Positions 30,201 through 37,164 of a stretch of DNA of 64,000 nucleotides are shown here, piece by piece. Source of the stretch: Siphonodentalium dalli (Eukaryota; Mollusca; Scaphopoda; Gadilida; Siphonodentaliidae); contig CP136067.1 of NCBI GenBank assembly GCA_032622095.1, forward strand, positions 53,049,899 through 53,113,898. The letters are read 5' to 3'. The translations under genes and the position numbers were made by a program. The stretch's first letter is position 1; each line of letters begins with the position of its first letter. Below the pieces are notes generated by a model that was not told the origin of the DNA, searched no databases, and saw nothing but the letters and a program-made list of their open reading frames with translations.

Positions 30201-32720
30201 TAGTTTTGTTGACAATTTTCGCAAGCAACTTGTCAAAATTGGAGCAAATTAGGACTCTTGTGTCCGACTTTCCATCCGTGTGATTTTCATCCATGTGCAT
30301 TTTGACTTTTGTGTTGATAAAATAATCGGAGAACCGAATCACACAGTTTCGAAATATAGTTCTTCCGTTTTAGTGGGACTTTTCAAACTTAAGGTTAAAA
30401 ATTTATACAAATTTTGTTTGATTTTGTGTGTGCTTAACAAGAGCAGTATATTGCTCTGTTCGCTTAGTATATATCTTAATTTCGCCGAAGTCCACCAAAT
30501 GTGGGAAATGTAGCACCATATTATTTATTCTAATACTCGTTGTGTTTACACTGTTTTAAACTTTGAGAGGGTTGTAATTCCCCGTAATTTATTTAATGTA
30601 TTACATTTATATCTTCAATGTTTAATTAATCTATTTATTATTTTATTTATTGACACACATAATTACGATTACAATGGAGAATTCTTCGTAATTTGCGTTG
30701 TTGTCCAAAATCTACGGAATATTTTCAACGGAAAATGCCGAACACAGTTCGCGAGGTCAACCGAGTTCGCATACTTTAAAAAAATTGTAAACATTGAGGT
30801 AAATGTCTCTTTTCGCATTAAATTACCGTTTTAAATTCACAACTGATGTGGGTTTCAGATAAAATAGCATGTCTTCTGCGGAAAATATCCGTTTATTGTC
30901 GCAATTGTGTTATTTTATTTCACATAATTGTGGTTTTATTTGAGCGGGTCACTAACGCTTAAGCCGTGTCATAAGCGAGCATATAGGGCGGTCTTGGACT
31001 AAACGCCAGCATCGCCATCCCAATATCTTAGCTGGTTTTAGTACAAGAAGACTTGGACTACGCTTGGGCATGGCTATATAAACCCCTGGTAATTTCAACA
31101 AAAGGCCATAACGAGTAATCAATATACCAAATCTTAAAGGGGCACTGTACACTAAATCCGGTCATTTATGGGACTATCTCCTTTTATACTCAACAGAATA
31201 TATGCAACAAATGAATGAATTTGAGCCATGGATTAGTGCACAATACAATTGTGTGCTCTATGAACGATGCAAACAACATGGTAATTACCGTATCATAAAT
31301 TTATTTTCATTATAATTAATTATAATGAAAATTAATTTATGATGCGGCAACTTTTGATTGTCTGTCTGTAAAAACTGTAGGCAAACATCGGATTTTTGGT
31401 TTTCTCCTGGGGCATCGATGTTAATACCTTAATTATCGACCCACTGGACAATATACTGTTGTTAAATGAAAGTGCTACGAGCAAGAGGAGAAGCTTATTG
31501 CATTGATATTTTCCGACGACTCAGTCTACATGTGTTTCCTGGATGTCGGAATATCAAAGACATTGATCATCACACATCTATGGTGTTGAACTACCAAAGC
31601 GCGACTCTGTAACATACAACTCATTGAGATCTTGAATTCACACCTGATTCTGACTTTGAATACACTTGATAGCGAATGTGTATCTCCTATTTGTATTTAA
31701 GTGATGAGGTTTGTGACAAAGTTTATATTTAAAACAAAGGGAACTGATTAAGGACCTAAATATATAAGATTTTGTGCCACTGGTACCGTGTTTGTTTATG
31801 TATTAGTGGAATACAATAAACTAAATTTTTCTTGCAAGGGACAAACTTTTGGGGCGGTGGCTACAATAACCAAGCATTTTTGTTGAATGGCCCAGCCCTC
31901 ATAATTGGCCACCACAATCATCAATGCCGAAGCCATTTGCTGAAGCAAACTGGGCCAAGACAAAGGGTTGCCATAGCAGAGTGCAAAGCTAAACAATGTG
32001 AATTAAGAGGGCTGAATTACCTAAATGTGAATTTGGCCTCTCATATTGATCATGTTCAGGATTGATCTGTTATCTGTTGTGTGGCACCGCTAGCTCCCAT
32101 ATACATGTAGGGCATTATAAGCAGTTTAGCCAATTTGTCCAGGAATTTTTGGCTGAACTCATGACTTCTTCACCACGGTAGGGTTCTTTAAGGTGCGCAC
32201 ATTGTTGCACACATGACAGCCATTAGCTCCGGCTCCCGATCCGATGGTGTGCGGCGTGACAGGCCATGACATGAGAGGAGTGGAATACGACATTTGTCCA
32301 GCACAAAATTTTCAAATTTGTCTGAGATATCTTTTGCCTCTGGAATAATTTTCAGAGCACTGATTGTGCATCGATGGTTGATCGTGATGCCTATGGATCT
32401 ATGGTACTGGGAATGCAGATGGAGAGACAAAGTCCAATTGATACCATGTTGGAATCAATCCCTCGACCGTGTCAAAGGTGTAGCTCACTAGCTCAGACAA
32501 CTATTTTGAACCGTCGGATTGGGAGCCGACGTTAAATGGCTGTCCAGTGTGCAACAATGGGTGCACGTTAAAAGATCCCTACTGTGAAGACAAAAATCAT
32601 GGCAAAATTGGGTGGTGGATGACATACAGCCAGCATTGGCCCCTGCACTGAAAACTCTACAGACAGAATAGAGCAAGAGTTGAAGGCCTACTGTACTCTT
32701 TTCGGGAACGGGACTACCCG

Positions 32721-32756
<36 letters not shown>

Positions 32757-35700
32757 AGACAACCCGCCCCTCTGCTATTTTCGGGGCGGGTTGTCACAAT
32801 AAATAAGGGCGGGTTGTCCAGAAATTGTTAATAGTGATTATGTTCTTTGATGATATATTATTAAAGATTTTGACCAACAAAACATGTGTTTATTCATTAA
32901 TTATAATATGTCAATGCGTGGACTGGAGTAAAGAATGACACGATGTTTTGACAACTGAACGGCACTTGAAGGTAAGTGAAGACTAATTAAAAGGGGTGCT
33001 TTCAAAACAAACAAACAAGAAAGAAGAGACCAGCACAATGCAGACGACAGCCAACAGCAGCAGCAGCCCCAAATTAATCATTGCATTTGTTCGTTTGTTA
33101 AACTTATTAAATTTTGTTTTTAATCTTCGTTCATATTCATATTAGCATACTTTATTCCGTTCATTCCGTTTTTAAATTTCGTTCATTAAACTTCGTAATA
33201 AAAAATCTATAATGAACTTTTAAGTTAACCCAGTTTCGTTAAACAAACATGAAACATCTCATAATCCCCTCACACCTCCTAATTAGCCGCTAATTAATTT
33301 TAGGGGGGCGGGTTGTCTCAGAGTGAAAGGGTGCGGGTTGTCTCGGGGGCGGGTAGTCACGGACCCCTCTGTTAGTGTTAGTCTGTACATGGACGTAAAT
33401 GAGATGGATAGGCAACTCTCGTAGAGTAACGCAATATATCGCGGATTCTTTTGTTTGCCAATTAACGAGAGCCTGGCAGCGAGATCGCCTGTTGCTATAC
33501 CCACGGCGTAAACAAAATGGCGTCTTTTGATTTCGTTTAGTGTCGGAACAGTGTCGTTAGCACACACAATGTTTCCTTTCTGACGCTAGCTTCTTTCATT
33601 TACCCGCTTATAATAAATACTTGAATTAATTTTACATTGAACACATTTAGTTTATTGTTTATAGTGGCCTAATAAAAGTGGGAAAACACCTACTGGGCAT
33701 TAAAATAAAGCTTTGAAATTGAAGCATCACACTCAGTCATAGAAGGAGCATTGTTGTCATTTCCGCCGAATTATTTCTTAACTAAAAGAGCGTAATTACG
33801 CAACTATTAATGACATATCAAGTTGGTGAATGCTCAATTAGCAAAACTTAATAGTGTTTATATAACTAGGCTTGAATGAAGCAGGAAGTTTAATCTGCCC
33901 CAAAGCAATGAGAATTGAATATGATCACACTTCAGTTAATGCAATGTTAACACATCGCGAAGAGGGCTAACCATCGCTAATTTTACATGTTTTATTTTAA
34001 TCCACAACGAAGCCAATGACAATATTGTTTTATCTTGCGTGTGACTTCAGTGCTCATTTTGCGATTGTTCAATCAACTACATTCACAGTTTCTAGTAGCT
34101 ATTATTAAGTATCTTCTTTTTTTTTAAAGAGAGACAAACAACTTTATAAGTATTTATGTAAATGCGAAATATTAAACAATAAAGCTCCACCTCATAGAAA
34201 GAAAAACGAATGCATATTCACAAATTATAAATAAAGCTTATATTAATCAGATTGGGTATTGTGAATATTTTTTTGAGTATTAAAACGCCTATAAAATGGA
34301 GATATCCCCACAGACTTTCACTAGTCTGAAAAAGGCAAACGAAGATTTTATCCCATGGGATGACCTGGACGACCTGCTCTCTGAATGTACAGATAGTTAT
34401 ATTTTGATGGAAATTGATCAACAGTTATGCATGTAGTGTCTGATATGGCAGAAGGTTGTTCTTCAGTTTTCTGCTTCTTCGACTGGTCCTTTCTCTTTTG
34501 GCGGATACACTTCCGTTTTGTCGCAGGCATACTGAAATAATAAAGTAAGGCATGACTACTAGTATATATTACTAATAATCAGTTTGTTTCATAGGTTGAT
34601 TCTATTTGGGGCCATGGGGACATGGGGGGGGGGGGGGGGTGAGAGACCGAGACTGATATAACATTTAATATGATACACCATATACATGTTCAAATATACA
34701 TGGACATACATGTAGAATGTAGATTGTAAAGCATTTTGATGCAATAGGAAACTTTCTCAAGTTATATTTGACAATTGAACATCATCATGAAATACAGACA
34801 GTACAATTTCCATGGACCGTATCCAAGCACGCCAATATACCGTTTGTACTTGTCAGATATTAATGAAATTTGCTCAACTTTGAGATAAGATATTGGTAAA
34901 ACATGGTTATTAATCCTTGTAAAATTTGCTAATAGTCACCCCAAGACATATGCCAAATCAAAATTAAGTGATCATTTTATTCAAATTTTGGTTATATATG
35001 ATTACATGCTAAAGTTCCCACCCCCATACTTGCAAATTAAGATTTCCAAGAAAATCCAACCAATGTTAATTCTACATGAAAAAAGTGTAAAATAATTAGT
35101 AAAATATGATGAAATTAATTGAAGGACACAAATAGCTATATTATGATTTTAAAATCACCACCCATTCCATTTTTGTCAGAGACATTTTAGAAAACTTGAG
35201 AAAGTGGTAGCCCTCCCCCATAAAAACGAGAAAGGCTGTCAGTCTTAAAACAACACACTTACATTGTGATATAACAAACAATTCCTGCAATAAAACTTTG
35301 CAAAGTATGCTGAAAGTCACTCAGGGATATATAAGAAAACAATCTAATGCAATGGTTTCATGCCACATCTGGTTATTTTGGAAGAGTTGTTGAAATTCGA
35401 AAGCGAGTGTGCTAGATTGGGAAATGTCCATTTTTAACAATTGATGCTCATTTCTTGTAAAGTTATGAACCGAAAAATAAAAAAAACAACTTCAATGCAA
35501 CTGAAAGTCATCGCCTAATGTATCAGCAATATAAATATTGCAAGCTTTCTATTTTAATTGCGGCCATGTTCATGTCGCTGCAAAAGTCGTAAGTCTGTTA
35601 CACATAAATGGTATCAGACGTCCACCCCCAATAGCTCGAATTTCGGAAATTGAAATACATTTCCACGAAATTTCACCTTTAATGGACATGGTTGAAATAC

Positions 35701-36496
35701 AGCAAAAGCGTGTATAATAAATTGGTATTGGATGTGATCTTTAAGATATCCTTTCAATTTATATCGGATCAATGAACTCACGATTTTTCCCCCGGTATTT
35801 TTCTTGTATTTTCTGTGTTGTTCAGTGTTCGTTACGGGAGAATCTAATGCTTTTAATTCGTCTACGAGCATCTTACGACGAACGTTATGAGATTAGCGGT
35901 CGCTTAGTTTGATTATTAGACAAAGTTTTATTTTAGAACGTATAAGTAAGTACAATACTCACGTTTTTTAGATGTAGATATCCTTTTAAAAGCAAAACAC
36001 AAGACAATCCCGCATACGACGAAAACAAGAGTGAAATGAGATCTCGCGAAGTCACGCGATCCGCGATATTTCATATACCGGCGCTTGTCCAAGCACTGCG
36101 GCTTCTAATCGCCCCATATATACATCGCTGGTCTGTACTACTACTGTAGTCTGTAGGCTTATTGTATTTGACGTCGATAAGTTTGACCTGAAGTGTCGCT
36201 TTGATTTCGGCTCATTTTAGTTTTAACTGCCAATGGTGACAGGTCAAAAAGATTTCTATTTAAATTATTTTTACAAAACTTTATCAGACATTCATCTTTT
36301 TTATTTTAGACTGCATGACAATTGACACGTGACATTGACAAGTCTCGAAATTGAGTCGAATTTGGGTGATGAGAAAATTACTGCTATTTCAATGCAATAC
36401 AATTTTTGGTTGAAACAAGATGCCCACCTCTCCGGCTTCTTCGTCGGCATCCGCTAAAACACCAAAGTCTTTATATAATTGTTCAACAGTCGTCAT
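1390..36496 (-). CDS. API5: API5, apoptosis inhibitor 5 (AAC-11), exons 1-7; C-terminal exons outside the window
   Basis: Seven exons on the minus strand join in frame into 316 residues. They read as the N-terminal and middle part of API5, a nuclear all-helical HEAT/ARM-repeat scaffold that in vertebrates restrains apoptosis, in part through Acinus, and binds FGF2. Recognisable stretches are the start MTTVEQLYKDFGVLADAD, EKRLSSQFIARFF and LCEDDD in exon 2, REKAIKFLST in exon 4, DADCVDRL in exon 6 and TQLEVLKVFAEISEFCG in exon 7. All introns are GT-AG. Vertebrate API5 is about 500 residues or slightly more, so roughly 190 residues lie to the left of position 1. Residue Lys252, at the exon 6/7 junction, aligns with human Lys251, a reported acetylation site; that role comes from family knowledge. 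The gene spans more than 35 kb, mainly because of transposon-filled introns. No frameshift or internal stop was seen, so it is probably a functional gene. Confidence 0.94.
1640..2097. repeat. dispersed repeat, copy 1 (second copy at 25138-25752)
   Basis: Begins near 'GATGTAACTTTCCCAATGGG' and ends in a GGACGGACG tract followed by 'CCAGTATACCCCCC' and a poly-G 'GGGTATAA'. The copy at 25138 has the same start, middle and end. It is a non-coding dispersed element in intron 6. The ORF on its minus strand is a repeat shadow. Confidence 0.75.
2443..2580. mobile_element. TTAA-flanked palindromic MITE (degraded right end)
   Basis: Starts TTAA-CCCTTTCATAACAGGAGC and contains a near-perfect hairpin ('GTGCATTCTCTTATATATG' against its complement at about 2495-2565). 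The same family is complete at 23555-23783, where both ends carry TTAA, and occurs split at 10755-12158. The TTAA target suggests piggyBac-type mobilisation. The right end is not resolved. Confidence 0.6.
2660..2881. mobile_element. palindromic MITE with TA ends
   Basis: Near-perfect inverted repeat with arms of about 100 bp or more, running from TACAGTAATGCCC to GGGCATTACTGTA. The TA dinucleotide at each end fits a Tc1/mariner-type target. Relatives occur at 24164 (one arm) and three times at 62065-62543. Confidence 0.85.
3235..3263. repeat. (TG)n microsatellite
   Basis: Uninterrupted TG dinucleotide run inside a larger repeat region. Confidence 0.95.
3270..3960. repeat. diverged tandem repeat with 'GAGCTCAAACTTGCT'
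   Basis: Units carrying 'CTTTATAGACTCGAACC', 'GATTGAGCTCAAACTTGCT' and 'GGGAAGTGTCAT' recur at about 3275, 3782, 3848 and 3899, with related sequence near 3700. It is intronic. The overlapping ORFs are repeat translations. Confidence 0.7.
4268..4289. repeat. poly-G tract (22 G)
   Basis: Uninterrupted guanine run, a potential G-quadruplex or assembly-sensitive site. It is one of many G/C homopolymers in the window. Confidence 0.95.
4290..5550. other. API5 intron 6, AT-rich, no gene seen
   Basis: No exon-like open frame, RNA gene or well-delimited repeat was recognised. A poly-C run occurs at about 4525-4534. Confidence 0.6.
5550..7020. repeat. diverged tandem array, about 130-165 bp units, with a GACGGACG tract
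   Basis: The phrase 'ATCGATACCAAAAACTATAC' followed by 'AGGTGAGGGGTGTGTCATC' and 'AAAAAATACTTG' recurs at about 5790, 5935, 6085, 6685 and 6845. Two copies end in a short hairpin of the type 'TGTACCATACATG' near 6285 and 6998. The GACAGACG/GACGGACG microsatellite is at about 6203-6255. It is non-coding and intronic. Confidence 0.75.
7120..7185 (-). CDS. API5: API5 exon 6
   Basis: 22 codons, phase 0 at both ends: ASDADCVDRLMSCIRQVLPI followed by FS. Acceptor TTTTATTTCAG, donor TCA|GTGAGT. Short, but unmistakably the API5 'DCVDRL..C.RQ..P.FS' segment. Confidence 0.93.
7670..9313. mobile_element. hAT-like non-autonomous element, copy 1
   Basis: Reverse-complement relative of the element at 39820-41325: shared 'GCATCTGGCATTTTCGGGGA' at about 7690, shared 'CATATGCAACATG' at about 9060, and shared ends 'TTGCAGGAAGGTATG'. 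The right end is a C-run followed by TG. No transposase ORF is seen. The left end is rearranged and no clean TSD was found for this copy, unlike copy 2. Confidence 0.7.
9815..9955 (-). CDS. API5: API5 exon 5
   Basis: 47 codons, phase 0 at both ends, from VLQDVTKDEF to EQAELDQPFE. Acceptor TGGTTTACAG, donor GAG|GTATGT. It corresponds to the API5 region after 'ESKK'. Confidence 0.94.
10277..10425 (-). CDS. API5: API5 exon 4
   Basis: 149 nt. The first two bases complete a glycine codon begun in exon 3. It encodes TLEGIFTAILNEEDEVREKA through LVQSKK. Acceptor TATATTTTCAG. The donor AAG|GTTTGG is weaker than the others but keeps the frame with exon 5. Confidence 0.93.
10755..12158. mobile_element. 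TTAA MITE split by a hAT element
   Basis: The left part (about 10755-10785, 'CTCTTTCATGATGG') and the right part (11946-12158, 'GCAGCATTAAAGATC' and hairpin arms 'AGAGAATGCACTGG') belong to the same family as 23555-23783. The hAT element at 10786-11937 separates them. The right end abuts TTAA at 12159, which is also the target of the next element. Confidence 0.65.
10786..11937. mobile_element. hAT-like element, 1152 bp
   Basis: Inverted ends CAGGCCTCAGC / GCTGAGGCCTG are flanked by the exact 8-bp duplication CCCTGATG (10778-10785 and 11938-11945). It splits a MITE whose sequence resumes after the TSD. No transposase frame was recognised, so it is non-autonomous or decayed. The 'CCTAAATTTCC'/'AGTCTCCC' motifs near its right end recall sequence at 1-60. 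Confidence 0.85.
12163..13715. mobile_element. piggyBac-like non-autonomous element, 1553 bp
   Basis: TTAA at 12159-12162 and 13716-13719 flanks inverted ends CATGTTGAGTGCC / GGCACTCAACGTG. Four copies of the palindrome ACTACGAGATAACTCGTAGT (or close variants) lie near the ends, at about 12312, 12377, 13642 and 13683. No transposase ORF was recognised; the overlapping 100-150 codon ORFs on both strands look like chance. A C-run lies at about 13336-13350. Confidence 0.82.
13740..14320. repeat. dispersed repeat related to 'AAATCCAAGATGGCC' families
   Basis: Contains 'AAGGATTTAGTCATGCAAAGA' type phrases (about 13810 and 14100) and 'ATCCAAGATGGCCACTGGCG' at 13981. It is related to the tandem array at 21420-22480. 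It lies in intron 3 and is non-coding. Confidence 0.65.
14405..14570 (-). CDS. API5: API5 exon 3
   Basis: 166 nt, phase 0 start and phase 1 end. It encodes IRKQAIKDLP through LVSLLTTSPK plus the first base of a glycine codon. Acceptor TTGTTTTCACAG, donor AAAG|GTAAGT. Confidence 0.94.
14700..15562 (-). mobile_element. probable 3' untranslated part of a LINE, minus strand
   Basis: Follows the stop codon of the reverse-transcriptase remnant at 15563. It has no ORF and contains an AATAAA (minus strand) near 14722-14730, which may mark the element's 3' end. The exact boundary with host intron sequence is not resolved. Confidence 0.4.
15563..16735 (-). pseudogene. non-LTR retrotransposon ORF2 C-terminal remnant (reverse transcriptase)
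   Basis: Minus-strand fragments match the C-terminal part of a Jockey/CR1-group-like reverse transcriptase. They read, in order: a degenerate SDD motif (near 16725), WSNKWLVKFNVSKTEAL with LHTHLGVVLSSDGKWKPHID, then FTLVRTVLEYACVVWDGCTK, then GWELLAVRRKRFKLRLFYKM. The tail contains SFKKSFIPSTIDLWNKLD, IIHARLRLNCSDLN and a Cys/His segment (CLCGQLEDNDHYLMNC), ending at a stop at 15563-15565. The frame changes near 16400 and near 16260, and an in-frame stop occurs near 16070, so it is dead. It is 5'-truncated at about 16735, as is usual for LINEs, and lies in API5 intron 2 in sense orientation. Confidence 0.88.
16730..16985. repeat. three tandem copies of an 85-bp unit
   Basis: 'ATCACTATAAAGGTAGTTAT' begins at 16729-16730, 16815 and 16900, with near-identical units. 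On the API5 sense strand each unit contains TGTCAG|GTAAGT, a perfect splice-donor consensus. Confidence 0.95.
17370..17740. repeat. diverged 'GTAACTCTGGTAAA' repeat
   Basis: Two diverged units ('AGTAGCTCTGGTAAATAT' at 17396 and 'CCGTAACTCTGGTAAAATTA' at about 17549) end in a CAGACAGACCCAGG tract. Dispersed and non-coding, in intron 2. Confidence 0.55.
17940..19640. repeat. tandem array of about 160-180 bp units, interrupted by a hAT element
   Basis: Units with 'AAAGTCCAATAACTC', 'ATATCCGGCCGGACCTGG', 'GAACTCATATACCA' and 'CTGTGACGTCGTC' start near 18985, 19141, 19322 and 19494. A partial unit precedes the hAT insertion at 17960-18044. The GACGTC motif recurs in each unit. Confidence 0.85.
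18045..18985. mobile_element. hAT-like element, 941 bp
   Basis: Inverted ends TAGTGTTGAAA / TTTCAACACTA and subterminal ATTAGTCGACTAGTCG palindromes are flanked by the exact 8-bp duplication CCAATAAC (18037-18044, 18986-18993). It lies inside a tandem-repeat unit that continues after it. No transposase was recognised. A C-run is at about 18542-18560. Confidence 0.88.
20150..20640. mobile_element. long-inverted-repeat MITE, copy 1
   Basis: Ends are inverted repeats of about 60 bp ('AGTCATTTGCAGAATGAGG' and complement), with 'CCCAGAGGGTGAATTTAGTG' occurring several times in both orientations. A second copy is at 24605-25045. Confidence 0.75.
20822..23531. mobile_element. hAT-like element, 2710 bp
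   Basis: Inverted ends TAGTGATGTTCC / GGAACATCACTA with subterminal 'ATCGGAATCGG' motifs are flanked by the exact 8-bp duplication TAACCAAG (20814-20821, 23532-23539). It carries a tandem array (21420-22480). No transposase domain was recognised. Confidence 0.88.
21420..22480. repeat. tandem array of about 120-180 bp units inside a hAT element
   Basis: At least five units contain 'GACTCGTTCCCATCTACATG', 'ATCCAAGATGGC' and 'GCGGCCATGTTTTTTGGCCG'. The palindromic GGCCATG...TTTTGGCC core is constant. Similar sequence occurs at 13981 and 55640-56230. Confidence 0.88.
23555..23783. mobile_element. complete TTAA MITE, 229 bp
   Basis: TTAA at 23551-23554 and 23784-23787 flanks inverted ends CCCTTCCATGACTGGAGC / GCTCCAGTCATGAAAGGG. 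The interior holds imperfect hairpins of 'CATTCTCTTA'. Its left end lies 11 bp beyond the TSD of the 2710-bp hAT element. Confidence 0.85.
23900..24061 (-). CDS. API5: API5 exon 2
   Basis: 54 codons, phase 0 at both ends, from HKEQYVSILSGVKAG to LFDLCEDDDVN. Acceptor TTGCTTCCTACAG, donor AAT|GTAAGT. It encodes HEAT-type helices. Confidence 0.95.
24164..24290. mobile_element. single arm of the TACAGTAATG palindromic MITE
   Basis: Matches one arm of the element at 2660-2881 ('AACTTTTCAGGATTTAGTCG'); the second arm is absent. Confidence 0.65.
24605..25045. mobile_element. long-inverted-repeat MITE, copy 2
   Basis: Same family as 20150-20640. Ends AAGCCTAAATTTA / TAAATTCAGGCTT, with 'GCAGAATGAGGTCCCCAGAG' in direct and inverted copies. 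No clean TSD was found. Confidence 0.78.
25138..25752. repeat. dispersed repeat, copy 2 (see 1640-2097)
   Basis: Same start and end motifs as copy 1, but with an internal duplication of about 150 bp ('CGTAGGAATAAAAG' twice). Ends in GGACGGACAAGG, a C-run and 'GGGGGTATAAT'. Confidence 0.75.
25882..28715. mobile_element. 2834-bp element with TA duplication
   Basis: Ends AGGCCAAAAAAAA / TTTTTTTTGGCCT lie between TA dinucleotides (25880-25881 and 28716-28717) at the exact point where a repeat otherwise contiguous at 37 and 41 kb is broken. TA duplication suggests a Tc1/mariner-type target, but no transposase was recognised. It contains the complete Mutator-like element 26855-28017. Confidence 0.6.
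26855..28017. mobile_element. Mutator-like non-autonomous element, copy A, 1163 bp
   Basis: Inverted ends TAGTCCAAGTCTTCT... / ...AGAAGACTTGGACTA of at least 45 bp are flanked by the exact 9-bp duplication TACAAGTTA (26846-26854, 28018-28026). Long TIRs and 9-bp TSDs suggest a MULE-type element. The related copy 29755-31060 is in inverted orientation. Small ORFs shared by the copies are not transposase-like. Confidence 0.88.
29235..29345. repeat. short dispersed repeat 'CCGAAGCCATTTGCTGAAGC'
   Basis: Related to 31890-32010, sharing 'AATGCCGAAGCCATTTGCTG' and 'AAAGGGTTGCC'. Not classified. Confidence 0.6.
29755..31060. mobile_element. Mutator-like non-autonomous element, copy B, 1306 bp
   Basis: Starts TAGTCCAAG and ends CTTGGACTA, flanked by the exact 9-bp duplication CGCTTGGGC (29746-29754, 31061-31069). 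Internally it is the reverse complement of copy A over most of its length (for example 'AAACTTAATGACATAATGGA' near 30168). Confidence 0.88.
31288..31347. repeat. 60-bp AT-rich palindrome
   Basis: Arms of 30 bp are centred on TATAATTAATTATA with only a few mismatches; flanking sequence is not symmetrical. Possible hairpin or cruciform, or an excision remnant. Confidence 0.8.
31890..32010. repeat. second copy of the 'CCGAAGCCATTTGCTGAAGC' repeat
   Basis: See 29235-29345. The stretch to 32690 has no recognised gene. It contains an unclassified repeat-like segment around 32520-32640 ('GTGCACGTTAAAAGATCCC') that recalls mollusc dispersed repeats. Confidence 0.5.
32703..33368. mobile_element. inverted-repeat element with a 35-bp poly-C run
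   Basis: Left end 'GGGACTACCCGCCCCC...GAGACAACCCGCC' is mirrored at the right end ('GGTTGTCTCGGGGGCGGGTA' with 'GTCACGG'). The C-run at 32721-32755 is 35 bases. No ORF and no clean TSD. Termini of type CAGAGGGGTCC suggest a hAT derivative. Confidence 0.6.
34463..34531 (-). CDS. possible last exon of a small nested gene
   Basis: An acceptor (TTATTATTTCAG) precedes 23 codons (YACDKTEVYPPKEKGPVEEA plus two residues and a stop) that join in phase 0 to the candidate exon 35782-35871. Another frame of the same segment is open from an ATG at 34530 and is very basic (MPATKRKCIRQKRKDQSKKQ). The product is not recognised; it could be chance. Confidence 0.25.
   Translation of the reverse strand, partial: YACDKTEVYPPKEKGPVEEAEN
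35782..35871 (-). CDS. possible exon of a small nested gene in API5 intron 1
   Basis: ATG at 35869-35871 opens 30 codons (MLVDELKALDSPVTNTEQHR followed by a lysine-rich end) to a strong donor ATC|GTGAGT. Sense to API5, about 560 bp inside its intron 1. An upstream in-frame stop shows the frame starts locally. Not recognised. Confidence 0.3.
35963..36074 (-). CDS. possible first exon encoding a single-pass membrane segment
   Basis: ATG at 36072-36074 gives MKYRGSRDFARSHFTLVFVV, continuing as a hydrophobic stretch to about residue 30, then basic residues and a perfect donor C|GTGAGT. The phase (1) does not match the ATG frame of 35782-35871; spliced there it gives a short basic tail and a stop. 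Small-integral-membrane-protein style, unrecognised. Confidence 0.25.
36428..36496 (-). CDS. API5: API5 exon 1 with start codon
   Basis: 23 codons, MTTVEQLYKDFGVLADADEE followed by AGE, then the donor GAG|GTGGGC. The ATG is at 36494-36496. Length and 'V.(E/Q)LY...G.LADA' pattern match the API5 N-terminus, and phase 0 matches exon 2. Intron 1 runs 24062-36427. Confidence 0.93.
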
Positions 36497-37160
36497 TTCG
36501 ACGAATTAATCAGCCGAAAATGAAATTTCAGATCTGTGGAAACGCACCGGAAGCGTATGAATGGCGTCTTTACAAACTTGCATACTGTTAATAATACGTA
36601 CCGACGATAATCAGTTCATCGTTCCAATATATTTTTCTAATCAATGCAAGGGGGAGGTCACAGGAATCCGAAATTTTTATTTTATTTTATTATATTATTT
36701 AAAGAAATTCCTGGACTCCTGAAGCCTGAAGTAGGTGGGGTCTTGAACAAATTCGAAGACACGGGGTGGAAACAATTATTTCCACTACTTTCTCACCCAC
36801 CCCACCCCTACCTTTGTGCAATTTATTTCATTTTTTCCAGGCCAACTTTTTGGGACCACCCCCCCCCCCCCAAATTAGTAAATAACTCATAATAATATGA
36901 TAAAATATTATTTCAGTCTGGTTCTTTCTAGCAATTACTATTTGACATAAAATCATAAAAAACAGTTCCAATAAACGATATGCTTCACATGCATCCCCAA
37001 TATGAACAAGTATATATGTACTACCCTCGCATAGGCCTACTATGGTAAAACCCTGGTATACCTCGGTACTTCTCAATTAAAAACACTCCGGTAAACCATG
37101 TAAAAACACTCTTTTACCTGTATTAATGTGGTATACGGTATTCTACCAGCCGGGCCGGTG
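36497..37160. other. API5 upstream region
   Basis: Presumed promoter and 5' flank of API5. No TATA box was assigned with confidence. It includes a C-run at about 36859-36870 and GGTA-rich repeat sequence near 37040-37110. No gene seen. Confidence 0.4.
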
Positions 37161-37164
37161 ATTG

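Noticed and set aside
33283-33567. 94-codon minus-strand ORF ahead of API5 exon 2, considered as a first exon of API5
   Set aside because: No API5 N-terminal similarity and it overlaps the poly-C element's right end; the true first exon is at 36428-36496.
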